From Brachybacterium faecium DSM 4810 (GTDB taxonomy: Bacteria > Actinomycetota > Actinomycetes > Actinomycetales > Dermabacteraceae), in contig CP001643.1 in NCBI GenBank assembly GCA_000023405.1, positions 1,860,001-1,924,000 of the forward strand: a stretch of DNA of 64,000 nt, written 5' to 3'. Under the pieces are notes generated by a model, which did no database searches, was not told the origin of the DNA, and saw nothing but the letters and a program-made list of their open reading frames with translations. Positions 45,463-56,773 of this stretch are shown here, piece after piece; position 1 is the first letter of the stretch; each line of letters starts with the position of its first letter. Position numbers and translations under genes: made by a program.

Positions 45463-46404
45463 ATGACCGCACTCGAGACCGCGCCCCGGGCACGGGGACG
45501 ACGACTCTCCCACCGCAGCTGGAGAGCGCCCTACCTCTTCCTGGCGCCCGCCGGGATCCTGTTCCTCGCCTTCCTCGCGATCCCCATCGCCTACGCGCTG
45601 TATCTGAGCGTGCGCGGGATGCAGATCGAGGACTCCGGCCCGTTCGGCGTCCAGACCGACGCCTGGGTGGGGTTCTCCAACTACCTCCAGGCGCTCACCG
45701 ATGCCGAGTTCCTGGCCGGTTTCACCCGCCTCCTGGTCTACGGGCTGCTGGCCGTGCCGCTCACCCTCGGGCTCGCGCTCCTGTTCGCGCTCCTGCTGGA
45801 TCTGCCGCGCGTGCGCGCGGTGCGGTTCTCGCGCACGGCGATCTTCGTCCCCTACGCCGTGCCGGGCGTGATCGCCTCGCTCCTGTGGGGGTTCCTGTAC
45901 CTGCCCACCACGAGCCCGCTGAACTGGGTGCTCGAGCAGCTCGGGCTGCCGGGGGTGGAGCTGCTCAGCGGCTCCCTGCTCTACCCGGCGATCGCGAACA
46001 TCGCGGTGTGGACCGGGGTGGGCTTCAACATGATCATCATCTACACGTCCCTGCGGGGGATCCCCGAGGAGATCTACGAGGCGGCGCGGCTGGACGGCGC
46101 CACCGAGACGGCCATCTCCTGGCGGATCAAGATCCCGCTCGTCGCCCCCGCGCTCGTGCTCACCGGGCTGTTCTCCCTGATCGGCACGCTCCAGCTGTAC
46201 GGCGAACCGACCACGCTGCGCCCGATGACCACGGAGATCTCCCAGACCTGGGTGCCGCTGATGAAGATCTACCGCGACGCCTTCGCCCGCGACGACATGT
46301 GGCTGGCGGCCGCCTCCTCCGTGCTCCTGGCCGTGGGGACCCTGATCCTGTCCGTCATCCTGCTGCGCCTCACCCAGCGCAGCGCCTTCGGAGGAGACGA
46401 GTGA
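45463..46404 (+). CDS. ABC transporter permease, MalF-like
   Basis: 313 residues with about six membrane helices; the first (YLFLAPAGILFLAFLAIPIAYALYLS) is at about residues 24-48. The EAA loop is EEIYEAARLDGATETAISWRIKIPLVAPAL, the contact for the ATPase. No ATPase gene is in the operon; actinobacterial sugar importers usually share a MsiK-type ATPase encoded elsewhere. Confidence 0.94.
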   Translation: MTALETAPRARGRRLSHRSWRAPYLFLAPAGILFLAFLAIPIAYALYLSVRGMQIEDSGPFGVQTDAWVGFSNYLQALTDAEFLAGFTRLLVYGLLAVPLTLGLALLFALLLDLPRVRAVRFSRTAIFVPYAVPGVIASLLWGFLYLPTTSPLNWVLEQLGLPGVELLSGSLLYPAIANIAVWTGVGFNMIIIYTSLRGIPEEIYEAARLDGATETAISWRIKIPLVAPALVLTGLFSLIGTLQLYGEPTTLRPMTTEISQTWVPLMKIYRDAFARDDMWLAAASSVLLAVGTLILSVILLRLTQRSAFGGDE

Positions 46405-47306
46405 GCATGACCGCCCTGACCGCTGAAGCCCCCGCACCCGCCGCTCCCACCCGCCCCGCACAGCGGGCGCCGCGCTCCGCCCGCCGGCCGCTGCTGGCGA
46501 CCCTCCTCCTCCTGGGCGGGGCGCTGTACTGCCTGGTCCCCGTCGCCTGGGTGATCATCGCGTCCACGAAGTCGAACTCCGAGCTGTTCACCACCTTCAC
46601 CTTCGCGCCCGGCACCTCGCTCGGCGACAACCTGGTCGACCTGTTCGCCTACGGCGACGGCCAGTTCCTGCTGTGGGCCGCCAACAGCCTCCTGTACGCG
46701 GGCGGCGGTGCCCTGCTGTCCACGCTCGTGTCGACCATGGCCGGGTACGCGCTGGCGAAGTTCTCCTTCCCCGGCAAGAAGATCTGGTACTCCGCGATCC
46801 TCGCGGGCGTGCTGCTGCCGGGCATCACGCTCGCGGTGCCGCAGTACCTCCTGCTGGCGAAGATCGGCCTGGCCGGCTCCTACTGGTCGGTGCTGCTGCC
46901 CTGCCTGATCAACCCCTTCGGCATCTTCCTGGCCCGGGTCTTCGCCGCCGGCGCCATCCCCACCGAGCTGATGGAGGCCGCCCGCATCGACGGGGCCGGG
47001 GAAGCGCGCATCTTCGGCGCGATGGCCCTGCCGATGATGGTCCCCGGCATGGTCACCATCTTCCTGCTGCAGTTCGTGGGCATCTGGAACAACTTCCTGC
47101 TGCCCTTCATCATGCTCTCCGACGAGAGCCGGTACCCCTTGACCGTGGGCCTGTACACGCTGCTGTCGAAGGGCTCCGGCGAACCCTCCCTGTACAGCCT
47201 CGCCATCATCGGCGCCGCCGTGTCGATCATCCCGCTGATCGTGATGATGCTGGTGCTGCAGCGATACTGGCGCCTCGATCTCGTCAGCGGCGGGCTCAAG
47301 GGCTGA
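46401..47306 (+). CDS. ABC transporter permease, MalG-like
   Basis: 301 residues, six predicted helices, EAA loop ELMEAARIDGAGEARIFGAMALPMMVPG. Begins by GTGA overlap with the MalF-like gene (GGAGGA precedes it); an ATG two codons later is possible. Forms the membrane channel with its neighbour. Confidence 0.94.
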   Translation: MSMTALTAEAPAPAAPTRPAQRAPRSARRPLLATLLLLGGALYCLVPVAWVIIASTKSNSELFTTFTFAPGTSLGDNLVDLFAYGDGQFLLWAANSLLYAGGGALLSTLVSTMAGYALAKFSFPGKKIWYSAILAGVLLPGITLAVPQYLLLAKIGLAGSYWSVLLPCLINPFGIFLARVFAAGAIPTELMEAARIDGAGEARIFGAMALPMMVPGMVTIFLLQFVGIWNNFLLPFIMLSDESRYPLTVGLYTLLSKGSGEPSLYSLAIIGAAVSIIPLIVMMLVLQRYWRLDLVSGGLKG

Positions 47307-47423
47307 AGCCCTGAAGGACCCAGGCCCCTCTCACCCAGCCGGCCACGCCCGCCGCCCCCGTCCGTCCCCTCCCGCTGCGGCTCCGTCCCGCAGCCGCCCC
47401 GCCCCACCCGTCAGGAGACCACG

Positions 47424-49484
47424 ATGACCTCTGCCACCCCCGCCTCCTCCGCCGCCCGCCGGCCGTTCGACCCCGGCGCGCTGCTGTTCGGCGGCGACTA
47501 CAACCCCGACCAGTGGCCGCGGGAGATCTGGGAGGAGGACATCGAGCTGATGACCCGGGCACGGGTCAACACCGTCACCCTCACCGTGTTCTCGTGGTCC
47601 CGGCTGGAGCCGACGGAGGGCAGCTACGACTTCGCCTGGCTCGATGACGCGATCGCGATGCTCACGCAGGCGGGCGTCGGGTTCTTCCTGTCCACCCCCA
47701 CCGCCTCTCCCCCGCCGTGGTTCAGCCTCGCCCACCCCGACGCGATGCCGGTACGGCCCGACGGCACGGTGCTCAGCCACGGATCCCGGGACACCTACGC
47801 CATCAGCGCCCCCGCCTACCGCGAGGCGTGCCGGCGCATCGCCCGCGCCCTCGCCGAGCGCTACGGCGCGCACCCGGGACTGCGCGGCTGGCACGTGCAC
47901 AACGAGTACGGGACGCTCGATCACGGGCCGCACGCGGCGCGCGCCTTCCGCCGGTGGCTGCGTGAGCGGTACGGGACGGTCGAGGCGCTCAACGAGGCCT
48001 GGACCACCGCCTTCTGGTCGCAGCGCTACTCCAGCTTCGACGAGGTGCGCCCGCCTCTGGCCACGCAGTACCTCGACAACCCCTCCCACGCCGTCGACTT
48101 CCGCCGGTTCGCCTCCGACGAGATGCTCGCGGCGATGTGCGAGCAGCGTGACGAGATCCGGGCCACCGGCTCCACCGCACCCATCACCACGAACTTCATG
48201 CTCCCCACCTGGAACCACCTCGAGCAGTGGGCGTGGGCCGAGCAGCAGGACGTCGTCTCGGTCGACCACTACCTGGACACCGCGGGGCCGGATGGCGAAG
48301 CGCACGTGGCCTACGGCAGCGACCTGACCCGCTCCTGGGCCGGGGGCGAGCCGTGGGTGCTCATGGAGCAGAACGCGCGCGGCATCATCACCGCCGACCG
48401 CACCTACGCCAAGACGCCCTCGCGGATGCTCCGCAACAGCCTGGGATACATCGCCCGCGGCTCGCAGACCGCGATGTTCTTCCAGTGGCGGGCCAGCACG
48501 GGAGGCGCCGAGCAGTGGCACGGCGCGCTCGTGCCCCACGCCGGAGGGGACGACGAGCTGTTCGCGCCCGTGGTCGAGCTCGGGCGGATCCTGGAAGCGA
48601 TCTCCGAGGTGACCGCTCCGCCCACGGACGGCATCCTCCATCACGCCGACGTCGGCATCCTCTGGCACGCCGACTCCTGGTGGACGCTCGAGACGCCGAG
48701 CATGCCGCATGACGGCCTGCCCTACCGCGAGGAGGTGCGCGCGGCGCACCGCTCCTTCTGGCGTGCGGGCATCGCCACCGATTTCGTGCGCCCGGGCGCA
48801 GATGCCTCGCGCTACCGGCTCCTGGTGGTCCCCGCGCTGATCGCCATGTCGACGAAGACGGCCGCGTGGCTGCGCGACTATGTCGAGGCCGGGGGGCGGC
48901 TCGTGGTCACCTACCTCTCGGCCCTCACCGACGAGAACCAGCGCGTGGGCCTCGGCGGCTACCCGGCCGTGCTGCGCGAGCTGCTCGGGATCACGGTGTC
49001 CGAGCTGCTGCCGCTGGCCCCGGAGGAGGCTGTGCATCTCGACGACGGCTCCCGCGCCTCGGAGTGGGTCGAGCGGGTGCGGCTCGCCGACGCGAGCGCG
49101 CTGACCTCTTACCGGGACGGCCCGGTGGCGGGACGGCCGGCCGTGACCTCGGTCGCGCGGGGCCGCGGCGCCGCGGTGTACCTCTCCGCCCGCCTCGTGC
49201 AGGAGGATCGCGATGCCCTCCTCCTGGCCCAGGCGCAGGAGGCCGGCATCGGCCCGGTCCTGCCCGGTGCGAGCGGGCTCGGCGTCGAGGCGGTGCGGCG
49301 GCGCGGTGCGACGGCGGACTATCTGTTCCTGCTCCACCACGGGCAGGGGGACGTCATCGTGCGGGGCGAGGGGACGGAGCTGGTCAGCGGGGCCCGCACC
49401 GCCGACGGGGTGCGGCTGGACGCGGGCGGCGTCGCCGTGGTGCGTGTGGAGCGCGCGGCCGGGCTCGAGGTGGCGCCGGCCTGA
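47424..49484 (+). CDS. Beta-galactosidase, glycoside hydrolase family 42
   Basis: 686 residues. The N-terminal TIM barrel begins FGGDYNPDQWPREIWEEDIELM; the acid/base is Glu161 (HVHNEYGTLD) and the nucleophile Glu315 (WVLMEQNARG). A trimerisation domain and small C-terminal beta domain follow, as in family 42. There is no signal peptide, so it acts in the cytoplasm on imported galactosides. It closes the ROK-ABC locus and is followed by a terminator. Confidence 0.95.
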   Translation: MTSATPASSAARRPFDPGALLFGGDYNPDQWPREIWEEDIELMTRARVNTVTLTVFSWSRLEPTEGSYDFAWLDDAIAMLTQAGVGFFLSTPTASPPPWFSLAHPDAMPVRPDGTVLSHGSRDTYAISAPAYREACRRIARALAERYGAHPGLRGWHVHNEYGTLDHGPHAARAFRRWLRERYGTVEALNEAWTTAFWSQRYSSFDEVRPPLATQYLDNPSHAVDFRRFASDEMLAAMCEQRDEIRATGSTAPITTNFMLPTWNHLEQWAWAEQQDVVSVDHYLDTAGPDGEAHVAYGSDLTRSWAGGEPWVLMEQNARGIITADRTYAKTPSRMLRNSLGYIARGSQTAMFFQWRASTGGAEQWHGALVPHAGGDDELFAPVVELGRILEAISEVTAPPTDGILHHADVGILWHADSWWTLETPSMPHDGLPYREEVRAAHRSFWRAGIATDFVRPGADASRYRLLVVPALIAMSTKTAAWLRDYVEAGGRLVVTYLSALTDENQRVGLGGYPAVLRELLGITVSELLPLAPEEAVHLDDGSRASEWVERVRLADASALTSYRDGPVAGRPAVTSVARGRGAAVYLSARLVQEDRDALLLAQAQEAGIGPVLPGASGLGVEAVRRRGATADYLFLLHHGQGDVIVRGEGTELVSGARTADGVRLDAGGVAVVRVERAAGLEVAPA

Positions 49485-49494
49485 TCTGCGCGCT

Positions 49495-49530
49495 CCGCGC
49501 CGCAGCGGGTCCTCTGCTGCTGCGGCGCGG
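49495..49530. terminator. Bidirectional terminator after the GH42 gene
   Basis: CCGCGCCGCAGC (49495-49506) pairs perfectly with GCTGCGGCGCGG (49519-49530), a 12-bp stem between converging genes. Confidence 0.75.
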
Positions 49531-49541
49531 TGCGCCCGCGC

Positions 49542-50573
49542 TCAGTGCTCCACGAGGCGGCGGCGCGCCGCGGCGTCCACGAGCACGGTGACGTTGTCGC
49601 TGATCTGCTCGGCGGTGCCCTTCCCGGCCGGGAGCTCCCGCACGGCCGGATCGGTGATCTGCTCTGCGAGCAGGTCGGGCATCCCGCGCAGGCCCACATG
49701 GGGCCGGTCGAAGAACGCCTCGGTGGCGGGCTCGAGCGTGGGAAGCCCGTACGCCCCCTGCATCGCGGCGAGGAGTTCGATCGCGTCGGCGAGGGCGGCC
49801 TCGCGGGAGCGCCAGTCACGCGCTCTCAGCACCTCGTGGACGGCCAGCCGCACCACGTCACCGCCGGGCAGCGCCGCCGCCGACCGCGCGAGCCATTTGC
49901 CGTAGGGAGGCCAGCGGCGATGCAGCAGGTGGGCGAGATGCAGGAGGGTCCGCACGTGCCGCGCCGCGATCACCGCCGAGCCGTCCTCGTCCCCGCGCAG
50001 GCCGGCGCGGCCGACGTCCGGCAGCTCCTGCCCGAGGCGGTGCCAGTCCGCGGCGATCGCGTACAGCCACACATCGTGGGGATACCACTCCAGGCGCTCC
50101 CGGAGCGCGGTGAGCGCCTGCGGGCGGTCGTGGAAGACCTCCCCGGCGGTCACCTCGAGCACCGCCTGTCCTGTCAGGGACAGCCAGTCCACCAGGGTGA
50201 GGCCGCTGCCGGGGTCCAGGCCGAGCCGGGAGGTCGCGAACTCCGCGGCGGAGCACACCTCGACCCGCTGGCGCACCACCGGGTCCCAGGTGGTCGCGAA
50301 GCGGGTGGGAAGCCCTCGGAAGCGCGGGGGCAGCTCCTGCGCGAGCAGGGTGTCGATCTCCTGGGCGTGCCCCTCCTCGACCAGCAGGGTCAGTCGCAGC
50401 CCCCAGTCGTGGTCGCGGGACTGCGCGTCGTCGTACCCGAGCACGTCGGAGCCGGAGCCCAGCCGGGCGGCCGCGTGCTCGAGACCGGGGGCGTGTCGCG
50501 CCAGCAGCGGCGCGACGACGCTCTCGTAGTAGTCGCGGGACAGCGGGATCCCGGCGGGCAGCGCACCGCTCAT
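49542..50573 (-). CDS. DUF4037 domain protein (nucleotidyltransferase-like)
   Basis: 343 residues. RLGSGSDVLGYDDAQSRDHDWG near residues 37-60 has the G-S-G-S-D-x(n)-D-x-D pattern of the nucleotidyltransferase fold, followed by the DUF4037 blocks LRERLEWYPHDVWLYAIAADWHRLGQE and LLHLAHLLHRRWPPYGKWL. The family is thought to be an uncharacterised transferase. Its stop is 25 bp from the glyS stop side; no partner is evident. Confidence 0.85.
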   Translation of the reverse strand: MSGALPAGIPLSRDYYESVVAPLLARHAPGLEHAAARLGSGSDVLGYDDAQSRDHDWGLRLTLLVEEGHAQEIDTLLAQELPPRFRGLPTRFATTWDPVVRQRVEVCSAAEFATSRLGLDPGSGLTLVDWLSLTGQAVLEVTAGEVFHDRPQALTALRERLEWYPHDVWLYAIAADWHRLGQELPDVGRAGLRGDEDGSAVIAARHVRTLLHLAHLLHRRWPPYGKWLARSAAALPGGDVVRLAVHEVLRARDWRSREAALADAIELLAAMQGAYGLPTLEPATEAFFDRPHVGLRGMPDLLAEQITDPAVRELPAGKGTAEQISDNVTVLVDAAARRRLVEH

Positions 50574-50598
50574 GATCCCGCCGTCCCCGGCCCGGGTC

Positions 50599-51990
<1,392 letters not shown>

Positions 51991-52111
51991 GGGGAGACTC
52001 CTGGTGACGGGTGGATCGGAACCGCTCCAGCATAGTCGCCACCGCGCTGTGACGGTCCCCACCCATGGGCGTGCGAGGCCTCCGTCGACTTGCGCGACCC
52101 CCTGGCGCTGG

Positions 52112-52126
52112 TGAGAATGATTGTCA
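52112..52126. promoter_or_regulatory. Zur box at the znuA start
   Basis: TGAGAATGATTGTCA matches the Zur/Fur-type pattern TGA-N-AATGATT-N-TCA and is nearly symmetric. It ends on the A of the likely znuA start codon. AATGAT inside it could be the -10 box of a leaderless transcript. Confidence 0.75.
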
Positions 52127-53160
52127 TGTCGTTTGCCTCCCGCCCCTCGCGGCGCTCCCTGCTCGCCGCCCTCGGCCTCGGTGCCGGGGGCGCATTCCTC
52201 TCGGCCTGCGGAGGCGGCAGCAGCGGTGACGGGGACGGCATCTCGGTCGTGACCTCGGCATATCCCCTCGCCTTCCTCCTCGAACGGATCGGCGGGGACC
52301 GCATCGCCCTCACCGATCTCTCCACGCCGGGCGCCGACGCGCACGGCCTCGAGCTCTCCGTCAAACAGGTCCTCGCGATCGAGAGGGCCGATCTCGTGCT
52401 CCAGATCCCGGGCTTCCAGGCCGCTCTGGACGACGCGATCGCCTCCCACGCGGGCGAGAACGTGCTGGACGTCTCCTCGGTGGTCCCCCTCCTGCCCGTC
52501 GATGCCGCGCTCGAACACCAGGAGCACGCGGGCGACACCGCGCAGGAGCACGCCGAGGGCGAGGATCCCGCCGACCAGCGGGACGGCGGAGAGCAGGAGG
52601 ACGACGCCGCTCATGAGGACCACGACGGCGCGGCGCACGATCACGGACCGAACGACCCCCACTTCTGGCACGACCCGCTGCTGATGGCCGATCTCGGCGA
52701 TGCCGTCGCCTCCCGGCTCGGCGACCTCTCCCCCGAGGACGCGCAGACCTTCAGCGACGCCTCTGCGACGCTCCGCTCCGAGCTCGAGGACCTCGATGCC
52801 GAGCTCGCGCAGTCCTACGGCGCCGTCGAGGGCGAGCGGCCCTTCATCACCAGCCACGCCGCCTACGTCTACCTCGCCGAACGCTACGACCTGCACCAGA
52901 TCGGCATCGCCGGCATCGACCCGGAGACCGAACCCTCCCCGCAGCGGCTGCTCGCGCTCGAGGGCGTCGTGCAGGAGGAGGGCGTGACCACGATCTTCTT
53001 CGAATCCACCGCCTCGCCGAAGGTCGCCCAGACCCTCGCGCGGAACCTCGGCATCGACAGCGCCGAGCTCGACAACCTCGAGACCCGGCAGTCCGAGGAC
53101 GCCGATTATCCTCAGATCATGCGAGACAACTGCACCGCACTGGTCGCGAGCTGGACGTGA
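52126..53160 (+). CDS. znuA: Zinc ABC transporter substrate-binding lipoprotein
   Basis: 344 residues of the cluster 9 metal-binding proteins. Signal [41 protein letters not shown]; a His/Asp-rich loop between about residues 127 and 178 ending [17 protein letters not shown], which is characteristic of zinc rather than manganese binders; and later His and Glu ligands in [14 protein letters not shown] and [10 protein letters not shown]. The start is uncertain: ATG 52126 or 52117; neither has a ribosome site. First gene of the zinc operon. Confidence 0.93.
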   Translation: MSFASRPSRRSLLAALGLGAGGAFLSACGGGSSGDGDGISVVTSAYPLAFLLERIGGDRIALTDLSTPGADAHGLELSVKQVLAIERADLVLQIPGFQAALDDAIASHAGENVLDVSSVVPLLPVDAALEHQEHAGDTAQEHAEGEDPADQRDGGEQEDDAAHEDHDGAAHDHGPNDPHFWHDPLLMADLGDAVASRLGDLSPEDAQTFSDASATLRSELEDLDAELAQSYGAVEGERPFITSHAAYVYLAERYDLHQIGIAGIDPETEPSPQRLLALEGVVQEEGVTTIFFESTASPKVAQTLARNLGIDSAELDNLETRQSEDADYPQIMRDNCTALVASWT

Positions 53161-53933
53161 GCGCCGCTACCCCGCCCGGCATCCCACCCGTCATCGAGAT
53201 GAGCGGGGCCAGCGTCGCGCGCGCCGGCCAGCGCGTCCTGCATGACGTGGACCTGCGCATCGACTCCGGTGAGCTGGTCGCCCTGCTGGGTGCGAACGGC
53301 TCCGGGAAGTCCACGCTGCTGCGCGCCGCGGTGGGGGTGCTTCCCCTCGAGACCGGCTGCGCGCACCTGTTCGGGCAGCCGGTCCATCGCGGCAGCTCCC
53401 ACGAGCGCGTCGGCTATGTGCCCCAGGAATCCTCGGAGGCGGGCTCGATCCCGGCCACCGCCCGGGAGACGGTCGCCAGCGGGCTGCTCTCGGCCCGCTC
53501 CTGGTGGCCCCGCAGCCGCGACCCCCGCGTGATGGACGCCCTCGACGCCGTCGGGATGGCCGATCTCGCGGGCCGGCCGATCACCCGGATGTCCGGAGGC
53601 CAGCGCCGACGGGTGATGATCGCCCGCGCCCTGGTGCGGGCCCCGCGGCTCCTCGTGCTCGATGAGCCGTTCTCGGGAGTCGACGTGCCCACCCAGGAGC
53701 TCATCGCCGGACTCTTCCGGGAGCTCTCCGCCGCGGGGACCACGATCCTCGTGGTCCTGCACGAGACCGGCCCGCTGGCCGGCGACATCCGCCGCGCGGT
53801 GGTGCTCGACCACGGCCGGGTCGTCCATGACGGCGCCGAGCAGGACCGCCCACGCCTCCACCCCGGCCACGGACACCCCGAGGACGCGGCCCCCCTCGAC
53901 GAGTGCCTCGGACAGGAGATCCACCCCCTATGA
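53157..53933 (+). CDS. znuC: Zinc ABC transporter ATP-binding protein
   Basis: 258 residues. Walker [11 protein letters not shown]-loop VPQE, signature MSGGQRRR, Walker B LLVLDEPF and the H-switch VVLHE are all present. The start overlaps the znuA stop (GTGA) and its end overlaps znuB (ATGA). Confidence 0.95.
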   Translation: MSAATPPGIPPVIEMSGASVARAGQRVLHDVDLRIDSGELVALLGANGSGKSTLLRAAVGVLPLETGCAHLFGQPVHRGSSHERVGYVPQESSEAGSIPATARETVASGLLSARSWWPRSRDPRVMDALDAVGMADLAGRPITRMSGGQRRRVMIARALVRAPRLLVLDEPFSGVDVPTQELIAGLFRELSAAGTTILVVLHETGPLAGDIRRAVVLDHGRVVHDGAEQDRPRLHPGHGHPEDAAPLDECLGQEIHPL

Positions 53934-54856
53934 TCTCGCCGCTCGACCTGCTCACCTCTGATCTGCTGCGCTACCCGATGCTGATCGCCGTGCTCATCGG
54001 GCTCACCGCCCCGGTGGTCGGCACCTATCTGGTGCAGAAGCGCCTCTCCCTGCTCGGCGACGGCCTGGGACACGTGGCCCTGACCGGTGTGGCCGTCGGC
54101 TGGCTGGTGGGGGCCTGGATGACCGCGACACCCGCGGATCTGCTCGCGATCCCCGGGGCGCTGGCCGCCTCCGTGATCGGCGCGCTGCTCATCGAGTACG
54201 TGCGCGAGGTCGGCCACACCAGCCGGGATGTGGCTCTCGCGATCCTGTTCTACGGCGGCATCGCCGGCGGCGTGGTGATCATCCAGCTCGCCGGGGGCAC
54301 CTCCCAGAATCTGATGGCCTACCTGTTCGGCTCGCTGTCGACGGTCACCGCACCGGATGCGGTGATCTCCTTCGTGCTCGCCGCGCTCGTGCTGGTGCTG
54401 GGCGTGGGCCTGTCCGGTCTCCTCGCGGCGGTCACCGCGGACGAGGAGTTCGCGCGGGCCTCGGGCCTGCCGGTGCGCACGGTGAACATCGTCATCGCCG
54501 TGATGGCGGCGCTGACGGTGACGCTCTCGATGAGGATCGTCGGCGCGCTGATGGTCTCCGCCCTGATGATCGTGCCGGTCGCCGCCGCGCAGAACATCGT
54601 CGTGGGCTTCACCCGCACCATGCGCACCGCCATGGTGATCGCCGTGCTGTGCTCGCTGGGCGGCCTGCTCATCACCGTCTACGTGGACCTGCCGCCCGGC
54701 GGTGTCATCGTGCTGCTGACCATCGCGGTGTACATCCTCGGGCTGCTGGTGCGCGCCCTGCGCCCGGCACGGCCCGCCGCCCGGATCGGAGGGCCCGGGC
54801 CCTCCCGTGCCGCCGCGGCCCCCGCACCTGCACGTGCAACGCCCCACGACGGATAG
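53930..54856 (+). CDS. znuB: Zinc ABC transporter permease
   Basis: 308 residues, about eight hydrophobic helices, ABC-3 family: APVVGTYLVQKRLSLLGDGLGHVALTGVAVG near the start and MRIVGALMVSALMIVPVAAAQ in the second half. The Pro/Ala-rich tail is cytoplasmic. Coupled to znuC. Confidence 0.95.
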   Translation: MISPLDLLTSDLLRYPMLIAVLIGLTAPVVGTYLVQKRLSLLGDGLGHVALTGVAVGWLVGAWMTATPADLLAIPGALAASVIGALLIEYVREVGHTSRDVALAILFYGGIAGGVVIIQLAGGTSQNLMAYLFGSLSTVTAPDAVISFVLAALVLVLGVGLSGLLAAVTADEEFARASGLPVRTVNIVIAVMAALTVTLSMRIVGALMVSALMIVPVAAAQNIVVGFTRTMRTAMVIAVLCSLGGLLITVYVDLPPGGVIVLLTIAVYILGLLVRALRPARPAARIGGPGPSRAAAAPAPARATPHDG

Positions 54857-54888
54857 AAGTCCCGGTCAGGGTGGGGGACAATGGGGCC

Positions 54889-55305
54889 ATGCAGAGGAAC
54901 ACCCGCCAGCGCGCCGCGATCCTCGAGACGCTCTCGCGCCAGGAGGACTTCCGCAGCGCCCAGCAGATCCATGAGCAGATGCGCTCCGACGGCGAGACCG
55001 TGGGACTGGCCACGGTGTACCGCAACCTCCAGGCGCTGTCCCGCTCGGGCCGCCTGGACGTGCTGGTCGCCGGCGACGGGGAGTCCCTGTACCGCCAGTG
55101 CGAGGACACCGGGCACCACCACCACCTGGTGTGCCGCGAATGCGGCCGCACGGTCGAGTTCCTCGCCCCGAAGCTCGAGGCGTCGATGACCGCGATCGCC
55201 CAGGAGCATGGATTCACCGAGGTGGATCACACCCTCGAGGTGTTCGGGCTGTGCACAGAACATGCCGCGCAGAGCGCCGCGGAGGACGAGGGCGGCACGC
55301 GATGA
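54889..55305 (+). CDS. zur: Fur family regulator, Zur
   Basis: 138 residues. Winged helix about 5-75 (TRQRAAILETLSRQEDFRSAQQIHEQM, VGLATVYRNLQALSRSGRLDVL), metal site HHHHLVCRECGRTVEF with the first structural Cys pair, and a His/Cys-containing C-terminus (VFGLCTEHAA; only one Cys of the usual second C-x-x-C is seen). Its place at the end of znuACB and the box at 52112 point to Zur rather than Fur. Confidence 0.92.
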   Translation: MQRNTRQRAAILETLSRQEDFRSAQQIHEQMRSDGETVGLATVYRNLQALSRSGRLDVLVAGDGESLYRQCEDTGHHHHLVCRECGRTVEFLAPKLEASMTAIAQEHGFTEVDHTLEVFGLCTEHAAQSAAEDEGGTR

Positions 55306-55877
55306 TGGACTGGATCCAGGACCTGCCGCTGCTGCCGGCCGTGGCCTTCCTGTACGTGGTGATCTGGTGCCGGGCCGGTGCCACCTACCTGGTTGGCCGC
55401 GGTGCCCGCAAGGCCGCGAACCGGGGCCGCGTCGCCGCCTTCCTCGGCTCCCCGGGCGTGGTGCGGGCCACCGCGCTGATCAACCGCTGGGGCGCGCCCG
55501 TGGTGGCGCTGAGCTTCCTCACCGTGGGCTTCCAGACGGCGGCCAACGCCGCCGCGGGCCTGACGGGCATGCCGGCCAAGCGCTACCTGCCGGCTCTCGC
55601 GATCGGCGGTCTGGCGTGGGCGTTCATCTACGCCACGGTGGGGCTCGTGGCCTTCATGGCCTGGTTCGAGCTGTTCCTCGTCTCGCCGTGGGGTGCGGTC
55701 GCCGTGCTCGCGCTCGTGGTGGTGCTCATCGCGGTGCTGCTGCGGCACAAGCGCCGCACCGGCGGGATCCACGCCGCGGCGAGCACCGTCGAGTCGGCGC
55801 GGGGCAGTGCGCAGCCGCTCGCCTCCTCCGCCGTGGTCGATGCCGCGGCCTCCGAGCCGCCGGCCACCGACCGCTGA
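55302..55877 (+). CDS. DedA/VTT-like membrane protein
   Basis: 191 residues with about four hydrophobic stretches. GAPVVALSFLTVGFQTAANAAAGLTGMPAKRYLPALAIGGLAWAF has the G-x-x-x-N-x-x-A-G-x-x-x-M-x-x-x-x-F/Y pattern of SNARE-associated/DedA proteins, which include lipid-flipping membrane proteins. Starts by overlap with the zur stop (ATGATG, two possible ATGs). Whether it has any tie to zinc is unknown. Confidence 0.75.
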   Translation: MMDWIQDLPLLPAVAFLYVVIWCRAGATYLVGRGARKAANRGRVAAFLGSPGVVRATALINRWGAPVVALSFLTVGFQTAANAAAGLTGMPAKRYLPALAIGGLAWAFIYATVGLVAFMAWFELFLVSPWGAVAVLALVVVLIAVLLRHKRRTGGIHAAASTVESARGSAQPLASSAVVDAAASEPPATDR

Positions 55878-55922
55878 GCCGCTCGCCGGTCGCGCTGAGC
55901 CGCTCTCAGCCCTCGTGCGGGC

Positions 55923-56732
55923 TCAGGCGGGTGCGGTGTCCTGCTCCGGAGCGTCGATCGCCCCGCCGTAGCGGCGGTCGCGACGGGCGTACTCGGTGAT
56001 CGCCCGCCACAGCACGCGCCGGTCCACGTCCGGCCACAGCTCCTCGACGAAGACGAGCTCGGCGTAGGCGGCCTGCCACAGCAGGAAGTTCGAGGTGCGC
56101 TGCTCTCCGCTGGTGCGCAGGAAGAGGTCCACATCCGGCATGTCCGGGTCGTTCAGATGGCGGGCGAAGCTCTTCATCGTGATGCCGCGGGCGCTGAGCC
56201 GCCCGGCCCGCGCCTCCTCGGCGATCTCGCGCACGGCATCGACGATCTCGGCGCGGCCGCCGTGGTTGACGCACATGTACAGCGTCATCCGCGTGTTGTG
56301 GCGGGTCAGCTCCTCGGCCTCCCGCAGCTCCTTGATGACGCTCCCCCACAGCCGCTGCGCGCGGCCGATCCACACGATGCGCACTCCCCACGAGTTCAGG
56401 GTGTCGCGCTGGCGGCGCAGCACGGAGCGGGAGAAGCCCATGAGGAACCGCACCTCCTCGGGGGAGCGCTTCCAGTTCTCGGTGGAGAACGCGTAGGCCG
56501 ACAGATGGGTCACGCCGATCTGCAGCGCGCCGGCGACCACGTCCAGCAGCGCCGCCTCCCCCGCCTCGTGCCCGGCGGTGCGGGGCAGGCCCCGCCGATT
56601 CGCCCACCGGCCGTTGCCGTCCATGACCACGGCGACGTGCCCGGGGATGGTGGGCGCGGGCAGCTGCGGGGGCCGGGCGCCGCTGGGGTGCGCGAACGGC
56701 TCCTGGTACCCGTGGCGGTCGGCACCGGGCAT
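55923..56732 (-). CDS. uppS: Isoprenyl transferase (undecaprenyl-diphosphate synthase family)
   Basis: 269 residues. It makes the polyprenyl-diphosphate carrier lipid for cell-wall synthesis. Motifs: [16 protein letters not shown] with catalytic Asp38, [23 protein letters not shown], and [25 protein letters not shown] with the diphosphate-binding Arg pair. CAGGAGG precedes the ATG. It follows recO by 41 bp. Confidence 0.96.
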   Translation of the reverse strand: MPGADRHGYQEPFAHPSGARPPQLPAPTIPGHVAVVMDGNGRWANRRGLPRTAGHEAGEAALLDVVAGALQIGVTHLSAYAFSTENWKRSPEEVRFLMGFSRSVLRRQRDTLNSWGVRIVWIGRAQRLWGSVIKELREAEELTRHNTRMTLYMCVNHGGRAEIVDAVREIAEEARAGRLSARGITMKSFARHLNDPDMPDVDLFLRTSGEQRTSNFLLWQAAYAELVFVEELWPDVDRRVLWRAITEYARRDRRYGGAIDAPEQDTAPA

Positions 56733-56773
56733 GGGATCCTCCTGGGTCGATGGAGCTCGGTCGTGGCGGGCGC

